From: Gigaspora rosea
Taxonomy: Eukaryota > Glomeromycota > Glomeromycetes > Diversisporales > Gigasporaceae
Reading direction: 5' to 3'
NCBI GenBank assembly: GCA_003550325.1
Contig: QKWP01002022.1
Coordinates: 23,264-87,263 of the forward strand
DNA: 64,000 bases
A model generated the notes under the pieces. That model saw only the letters and a program-made list of their open reading frames with translations, ran no database searches and was not told where the DNA came from. Each line of letters opens with the position of its first letter. Position 1 is the stretch's first letter. Of the stretch, positions 56,755 to 64,000 are shown in pieces. Made by a program: the position numbers and the translations under genes.

Positions 56755-58010
56755 GACCAAAGAAACAAAAGCTTAAAGCGAACCTATAAAAAAGTTAGTA
56801 TTAGTTCAAAGAAAAAAAATCAAAAAAAAACTTATTTGTTCAAAATTCACAAGAAAGTTCACCAAAAAAACATAAGAAAAGTTCATAAAAAAGTTCTCCA
56901 AAAACGCTGAGAAAAGTCTACAAGAAAATTTTTTAAAATTCTACATAAAAGTTCAACAAATCGTCTTCACAATCGATAGTACCAAAGAAACAAAAACTTA
57001 AAGCAAACCTACAAAAAAAGCTAGTATTGGTTCAAAGAAAAAAATAAAAAAATTATCTGCAAGTTCCCAGTTCAAAATCTACAAGAAAGTTCACCAAAAA
57101 GACATGAGGAAAGTCAACAAAAAAGTTATCCAAAAACACTGAGGAAAGTTCTCAAGAAAATTTTTCAAAAACTCCAAAAAATATTCAACAAATCGTCTCC
57201 ACAAACGATAATACCAAAGGAACGAAAGCTTAAAGTGAACCTACGAAAAAAGTTAGTATTAGTTCAAAAAAAAAAAAAGAAAAAAAACTTATTTGCAAGT
57301 TCCTAGTTCAAAATCTACAAAAAGTTCACCAAAAAGATATCAGGAAAGTCTACAAGAAAGTTCTCCAAAAATGCCGAGGAAAGTCACAAGAAAATTCTTC
57401 AAAAACCCTACAAAAAAGTTCAACAAATCATTTCCACAAATAAGGGTACTAAAGGAATGAAAGCTTAAAGCAAACCTACAAAAAAAATTAGTATTACTGT
57501 AGTTTAAAGAAAAAAAAAGCAAAAAAAAACTTATTTGCAAGTTTTCAGTTCAAAATGTACAAGAAAGTACACCAAAAAGACACAAAGAAAGTCCTCAAAA
57601 AAGTTTTCTAAAAATGCCAAGGAAAGTCCACAAGAAAAATTCTTTAAAAACCCCACAATTAAGTTCCACAAATGACGATACTGAAGGAACGAAAGCTTAA
57701 AGTGAACCTACAAAAAAAAGTTAGTATTAGTTCAAAAAAAAAAAGCAAAAAGAAAAACTTATTTGCAAGTTACCGATTCAAAATCTACAAGAAAGTTCAC
57801 CAAAAAAACATGAGGAAAGTCTACAAGAAAGTTTTCCAAAAATGCCAAGAAAACTTTGCAAGAAAATTCTTCAAAAACCCTACAATAATGTTCAACAAAT
57901 CGTTTCCATAAAAGACAATACTGAAGGAATGAAAGCTTAAAGCAAACCTACGAAAAAAGTTAGTATTAGTTCAAAAAAAGAAAAAAAAAGCAAAAAAAAA
58001 ACTTATTTGC
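56755..58010. repeat. Tandem array, about 232 bp, 5-6 units
   Basis: The mark AAGCTTAAAGCGAACCTA recurs at about 56769, 56996, 57229, 57464, 57694 and 57935. Each unit also has AAAGTTAGTATTAGTTCAAA, CAAAATCTACAAGAAAGTTC and TTCAACAAATCGTTTCCAC. Lys-rich ORFs here are repeat translations. Confidence 0.85.
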
Positions 58011-60407
58011 AAGCTCCCAGAGCAACAAAAAAACAAACAAAACAAAAAAAAAGTCTAAATCTAAATCGGATTTGAGTGCAAACCAACTGATTCCATGACT
58101 GTTTTGCTGATCTTAAATCTGATTGGTTGATTATATAGGGTCGCATAGCAATAGGATCGCTATCTTATTTTTGCCTAACTATTAAATATAGTATAAATTT
58201 TATGGAATCAATTAAATCTGTAATATTAATAAAACTTTTCTGTTTTTAAAAAGGAGCTATTTTTACTATAACTTATTATAATAACTTGTTTTTTTAAATA
58301 TTAAAAGTGAGAATTATAATAACTTGTTATTATATTTTGTTATGATATTTTGTTATTATACTTTGTTATTATATTTTATTATTATAAATCTTTTAAGTTT
58401 TAAAAATATAAACTTTGTTTTTTTCTCAAAACAAAGCAGGTTTTGTTTTTTTATTCTTTTTCTAAAAATTTTTGTATTTGAAAATATTATATTTAATAAA
58501 CTAATATACTACTAATACAGTATTAACTTTAAATATAAATCTATTGTTTTTATATTCTTTAACCCTTTATTTATTAAATAAAGGCTTTTTATTTTGTGGT
58601 TTAACTTTGAATTTTTGTAAAATTATTAGTTTTTCTTTAATATCTTTTTGGAATATATTTTAGATTTTTATTTTAGTTTAAAGCTTATTATTTTGAACTT
58701 ATATTTTTATTTATATTTTTAAACTCTTTTATATATAATACAAGCAAAGTTAAATGCAATTGCAATATTATTGTTAGCTTTTCTAATAAATAGCAAAGTA
58801 AAAATATATACTAATAATACTAATACTATTAGATTTATAGAGAATACAAAAAATACAGCAAGTTTAAAAAAGATCTTAACAGAAACAACAAAAATATTTT
58901 TAAGTTAATCAAAAGTATATTCAAAACAAGAATATAAAATATAACAGTTATAGAACATTTTCACTTAAAATTAATCAAAATGCTATCTATAATAAAGAAA
59001 ACATATGAATTTACTTAAACTTTAAGTCTAAGATCTAAGCTAGCTTTACTAATTAATTTAAAATTAAATTTTACTGCAAGAAACAAAAAAAAATTTAGCT
59101 TAAAAAAACTAGGTTAAAATTTTTTATTTTTGACTTTTTCAAATANATAATGTTCAACAAATCGTTTCCATAAAAGACAATACTGAAGGAATGAAAGCTT
59201 AAAGCAAACCTACGAAAAAAGTTAGTATTAGTTCAAAAAAAGAAAAAAAAAGCAAAAAAAAAACTTATTTGCAAGCTCCCAGAGCAACAAAAAAACAAAC
59301 AAAACAAAAAAAAAGTCTAAATCTAAATCGGATTTGAGTGCAAACCAACTGATTCCATGACTGTTTTGCTGATCTTAAATCTGATTGGTTGATTATATAG
59401 GGTCGCATAGCAATAGGATCGCTATCTTATTTTTGCCTAACTATTAAATATAGTATAAATTTTATGGAATCAATTAAATCTGTAATATTAATAAAACTTT
59501 TCTGTTTTTAAAAAGGAGCTATTTTTACTATAACTTATTATAATAACTTGTTTTTTTAAATATTAAAAGTGAGAATTATAATAACTTGTTATTATATTTT
59601 GTTATGATATTTTGTTATTATACTTTGTTATTATATTTTATTATTATAAATCTTTTAAGTTTTAAAAATATAAACTTTGTTTTTTTCTCAAAACAAAGCA
59701 GGTTTTGTTTTTTTATTCTTTTTCTAAAAATTTTTGTATTTGAAAATATTATATTTAATAAACTAATATACTACTAATACAGTATTAACTTTAAATATAA
59801 ATCTATTGTTTTTATATTCTTTAACCCTTTATTTATTAAATAAAGGCTTTTAATTTTGTGGTTTAACTTTGAATTTTTGTAAAATTATTAGTTTTTCTTT
59901 AATATCTTTTTGGAATATATTTTAGATTTTTATTTTAGTTTAAAGCTTATTATTTTGAACTTATATTTTTATTTATATTTTTAAACTCTTTTATATATAA
60001 TACAAGCAAAGTTAAATGCAATTGCAATATTATTGTTAGCTTTTCTAATAAATAGCAAAGTAAAAATATATACTAATAATACTAATACTATTAGATTTAT
60101 AGAGAATACAAAAAATACAGCAAGTTTAAAAAAGATCTTAACAGAAACAACAAAAATATTTTTAAGTTAATCAAAAGTATATTCAAAACAAGAATATAAA
60201 ATATAACAGTTATAGAACATTTTCACTTAAAATTAATCAAAATGCTATCTATAATAAAGAAAACATATGAATTTACTTAAACTTTAAGTCTAAGATCTAA
60301 GCTAGCTTTACTAATTAATTTAAAATTAAATTTTACTGCAAGAAACAAAAAAAAATTTAGCTTAAAAAAACTAGGTTAAAATTTTTTATTTTTGACTTTT
60401 TCAAATA
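57885..60407. repeat. 1261-bp near-identical duplication across an assembly N (59146)
   Basis: 57885-59145 and 59147-60407 are the same sequence with one difference seen (T/A near 58593 against 59855). The N at 59146 lies exactly between them. The most likely reading is an uncollapsed contig overlap; the true genome probably has one copy. The 63-codon ORFs at 58324 and 59586 are identical low-complexity shadows. 58150-59145 is otherwise AT-rich without genes. Confidence 0.85.
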
Positions 60408-60555
60408 TAATTTCATTAAAAACAAATATGTACTAATTTTAAATTACCAATTATATATAAAATTATACTCTAAACAACTTTACTTAGCAGCAAAAGATAG
60501 ATTATTTTGAAAAAAATAGCTATATACTAAAGTTAAAAATTTTTGGATTATAATA

Positions 60556-60795
60556 TAGACCCTTTTTTTGTTAAAGTAATCTGCTTTGGGCTTCTAAGTT
60601 AGCTTGTTCAGCAGGTAATTCTACTCAATTTAAGGTTAAAACATAAAATTTTTTTCCAAAATTTAAACCTATTTTTTATTTAGTAAAAGGTTCAAAAAAA
60701 TGCATTTTAATTTTAAGTATAATTATCTGCTAAGCAAGTTTACTCAGAAGCCCAAAGCAGGTTTCCTACTGGTTACCTTGACAAAAAAGGGCTTT
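60556..60795. mobile_element. Short foldback/MITE, about 240 bp
   Basis: Left ACCCTTTTTTTGTTAAAG and inner TCTGCTTTGGGCTTCTAAGT face AGAAGCCCAAAGCAGGTTTC and CTTGACAAAAAAGGGC on the right. The arms of about 90 bp are imperfect. No ORF. Confidence 0.7.
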
Positions 60796-60814
60796 TATAT
60801 CTATATTATTTAAT

Positions 60815-61500
60815 TTTGAGATCGTGCGCTTTAATATTTTTGATTGGTCATAACTAAAAAATGTGAACTGTGCACGGAAAAACTTCAGAGTTTGATGATT
60901 GGATTATGACATTTAATCTTCTAACATAACAGAATTGGTCGTATTCAGAAAATGTGGGAAAAAAACTAAAAATATGAATAACGACATTTTAGTAACTTTA
61001 AATATTAACTCGTGTGCTTTAAGTTTTTTGAATGGTCGTATTTAGAAAATGTGAACTGTACATGGGAAAAATTCAGGGTTTAATGATCAGGTTATGACAG
61101 TTAATATTCTAACGTAACAAAATTTCGTATTCTGAAAGTGTTACAGATTAATTATTAAAAATTAGTTCGGCAAATCCTGGATTAACCAAAATTATCCAGT
61201 TATGCATTTCAACCATTATGATCTTGATCGTTTGCATGGTTATGTATTCATCGTAATTGGCACTGCAATTCAAATTTTCTAATTCTAACGTAATTATTAC
61301 GTTTCTTTAAATTTTTTGTTTGATTGATCGTATTTATAAACCGTGAGTGAAAAAACTTTGGGCTTTAATAATCAGATTATGACCAGTTAATATTCTAATG
61401 TAACAGAATTTCGTATTCAGAAAATGTTGAAAAAAAACTAAAAATATGTATAACAACATTTTAGTAACTTTAAATGTTAACCAGTAATTGGCAGTGCAGT
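60815..61500. repeat. Diverged tandem repeat, about 3 units
   Basis: Shared phrases: GTGTGCTTTAA, TTTGATTGGTC, AAAATGTGAACTGTGCACGG, GATTATGACAGTTAATATTC, and CGTATTCAGAAAATGTGGGA at about 60830-60960, 61010-61130 and 61310-61430. Spacing 190-300 bp. From 61500 to 62250 the sequence is AT-rich with partial repeats (AACCAAAATTATCCA at 61177 and 61609). Confidence 0.6.
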
Positions 61501-62304
61501 TAATTAATATCAATGTTGATTATACATTTTACCAATTTGGATTATTGCAGTAAATCATAATTTTCTTACAGTGTCACAGATTAATTACATAAAAATTAAT
61601 TCGAATTAACCAAAATTATCCAATTATACATTTCAACCATTATGATCATTTGTGTTGTTATGTATCCAACTTTCATATAATATATATTATTTGTAATTGG
61701 CGCTACATTTCGCATTTTCTAATTCTAATATAATTACTGTTTTAGTATAAATAGTTAAATAATTTAAACTAATTATAACATAATAAATTTAGCATCTTCG
61801 TATTTTATGGTAATTAATAAAAAATCGGGTATGTAATGTCAGAGCTATCAATATCAAATATAGAAATATTTAATCATTGATTTATTCAATAATTTATATG
61901 AAGTATTAAAAAAATTTTGCAATAAATCATTAGTGCGCTAAGCATATATCAAATTTTATTATTATTATTTTTAAATGATTGTTAGTTGATTAAACAATAT
62001 CAAGTATAAATTTATTGCGTTTATATATAAATAAATGCTGAAAACTTTATATGATTATTTTTACAATTATGCAATTATTTCGTAATTATAATTAAATTCA
62101 TATTAAAATGATACAAATTTATGCAATTTAAGTTTAAAAATAACAGAACTATAAATTTCTATATATTTTATATATTATTCTATGAAAATTTATTCTGATA
62201 TAGATCTTACCTCTTTTCTGCTTATTTACTTGAAATACCACCTCTACGTAACTTTCAATCACAAACAGCTAAAGAACATTGAGCTGCCAATACTTCACGA
62301 ATAA

Positions 62305-64000
62305 AAATGTTCTGAAATAAATCTTCAGCGAAAAAACAACAACACTACTATAAAATTGGCCGCAATTTTCAAGAAACAACAGAATTTGTTCGGCACAATT
62401 TTACAGATATACGAATTTGTTCTTATTGTAATGCAAAACTTTTTCTAAGCAAAACACAACAAACATGTTGTAAATCAGGAAAAGTAAATTAAGTTTCTTG
62501 ATTGTTATAATTAAATGAGTTATATATTATATTATTTATCTATATTAACTTCTAATTAATTATTACTAATCCATTAATTACAGGCTTGCTCAGACAGATG
62601 ATATTACGGAACTAAGAAATTTATTTTTGAGACATGATAATATCGGAAAAAATTTTCGTATAAATGTTAGAGCTTACAATAGTGAATTTGTATTTACTTC
62701 GATGGGTGTTAAATTGGATGATAATCTTGCAAGTGGTAAGAAATTTTATTTAAAAAAACCTATACTTAGCTATATAGTAACTTCTTTATAGGTAGAGACA
62801 GTATTTATACATTCCGAGCACAAGGAAAAATCAACCACTTAATAGGATCGCTACTTCTGATAGATGGAATACCTAAATTCCTCCAATTATACATTTATGA
62901 TACTGAATTAGAAACAGCTAATAGACTGTCTCTTATGCCTCGACTTCGTCAAGATATTTTAGAATTTATTAAAATATTGCTGAATCAATTAAACCCTTTT
63001 GTGGCCAATTTTCACTTTATTTCTTCTAGTATGAATATAACTGAACTCTGTTTACTTATAAAAGCTGATCATGGTTTAGACCAACGTATTTACAATAAAC
63101 CAATAGCCTCACAGGTTGCCGCTATTTGGGTGGAAGGTAATGATTCTATAAATTACACAGAGTGTAATATAATAGTGCAATCACAATCGAAAAGTTTACT
63201 AAGAGTTTCAGAATTAAGTAGATCATATGATCCAATGCAATATTCACTCCTTTTTCCACAAGGCGATTATGGTTGGCCTCCTAATATATTACAATGCACA
63301 TTACAAAAAAAAGTCACTGCCAGGCAATATTATGCATATAGATTACATTTTCAAGAACCTCCTGCTTTACTTTTTTTGGGTGGTCGACTTTTTCAACAAT
63401 ATGTTGTTGATAATTATGTAAAATAGAATGTGCACATTTTAATTATTTACGTTTTAATTTGAAACAAAATAAATTTCATAAAGAACTTTATCAAGGTTTA
63501 CAAGATTCTTTACAATATGGATTAGTTAATGCATCAGAAGTAGGATCCCCATTATTTTGCTATCATCTTTTATAGGAGGCCCTCGTGATATGTACCAAAG
63601 GTATCAAGATGCAATGGCAATAGTACAAACATATGGAAAACCAGATGTATTTATTACCATTACATGCAATCCTTGGTGGCCCGAAATTACATCAGAATTA
63701 ATGCCAATGCAGACTCCACAAGATAGACCGGATCTTACAGGTAAAGTATTTGATTCTATTAAATTGATTATACAAACAATTATTAGAATAAAATTCACAA
63801 CCACAAATATTTAAAAAGAGTATTACAATTTATATATGATATATTGTAAAATTATTTAGTGCTCAAAAAAAAAACTTTACTTTAATATCTTATTCAAAAT
63901 AATAATTTTTTTATACATAAAGCTCGAATTTTTAAAGTAAAATTAGAAGAATTTAAAAAAGATCTTTATATTAAAGGCATACTTGGTCAAGTAATTGCAC
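62305..64000 (+). pseudogene. Second Helitron RepHel gene, 5' part, runs off the window
   Basis: Coding segments: HYYKIGRNFQETTEFVRHNF..IRICSYCNAKLF..TCC (62340-62482, Helitron Cys-rich start); TDDITELRNLF..FRINVRAYNSEFVFTSMGVKLDDN (62594-62735); IYTFRAQGKINHLIGSL..FLQLYIYDTELE (62792-62934); a 163-aa ORF (62935-63426) with SELSRSYDPMQYSLLFPQGDYGWP; then SFIGGPRDMYQRYQDAMAIV and VFITITCNPWWPEITSELM (63557-63740); ARIFKVKLEEFKKDLYIKGI (63923-64000). Introns 62483-62593, 62736-62791 and 63741-63922 fit GT..AG and keep frame. Frameshifts near 63420 and 63545 break it. It lacks the long acidic insert of the first Helitron, so the two are different lineages. HUH and helicase domains lie beyond the window. 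Confidence 0.8.

Larger units (their letters stand above)
56225..58150. mobile_element. Repeat-filled TIR element
   Basis: Left end GCGACCCTATAACTGACTAA and reversed right end GCGACCCTATATAATCAACC form imperfect TIRs that continue with AATCTGAATT / AATCAGATTT. The interior is a tandem array (56755-58010). A stretch near 50185 (CCTATATGATCGACCAATCA) resembles this end and may belong to a related element. No target duplication was recognised. The interior also has an assembly N at 56504. Confidence 0.55.

Noticed and set aside
58324..59777. Two identical 63-aa ORFs
   Set aside because: Identical because the segment is duplicated across the N at 59146. The peptide is low-complexity Phe/Ile/Leu.

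Overview
This window looks like repeat-rich nuclear DNA of a fungus, most likely an arbuscular-mycorrhizal (Glomeromycotina-type) fungus. That placement is inferred from the extreme A+T richness, short GT..AG introns (about 55-180 bp), and the mix of element families: Plavaka-type transposase, MULE with SWIM finger, fungal Helitrons, Sel1-repeat debris, LINE debris, a CCHC zinc-knuckle LTR element and many hAT-type MITEs. I see no intact housekeeping gene, rRNA or convincing tRNA. Nearly everything is mobile-element DNA, much of it nested, or decayed host-like genes.

Layout. 0.0-0.5 kb: 3' end of a decayed LINE. 0.5-7.8 kb: two inverted copies (527-3342 plus, 4980-7761 minus) of a composite element, a TIR DNA transposon carrying inside it a short LTR retroelement with one zinc-knuckle ORF and no pol. 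Between them lies a decayed intron-containing gene with a GSEACEHFFG motif. 8.4-9.75 kb: an 18-bp tandem repeat and a TA-flanked TIR element containing two palindromes. 10.8-16.2 kb: a Helitron RepHel gene broken by frameshifts, stops and a MITE. 16.6-24.3 kb: a graveyard of MITEs, foldback palindromes and short tandem arrays. 24.4-35.5 kb: a Plavaka-type transposase pseudogene split by a 7.6-kb Mutator-like element (25054-32676) with a 10-bp target duplication and subterminal arrays of tandem palindromes. 36.6-40.0 kb: a decayed multi-exon gene of unknown function with a foldback element in one intron. 40.7-45.9 kb: nested hAT-type elements, one carrying Sel1-repeat gene debris. 45.9-62.2 kb: AT-rich DNA, a 0.9-kb foldback, MITEs and several tandem-repeat arrays, with two scaffold joins (N) flanked by duplicated sequence. 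62.25-64.0 kb: 5' half of a second Helitron gene with recognisable introns, running off the window.

How the parts relate. The nesting gives relative ages: MITEs lie inside the Helitron, the Plavaka gene, the hAT elements and other repeats, often with perfect 8-bp duplications. In three cases (the MULE in Plavaka, the MITE at 11972 in the Helitron, and the introns of the 3.3-4.8 kb gene) removing the insert or intron restores reading frame, which supports the boundaries strongly. Several old ORFs share one decay pattern: stop codons, mostly TGA, at positions where the family or context expects Trp. All boundaries and duplications were read by eye; family names rest on motif recognition, not on database searches.
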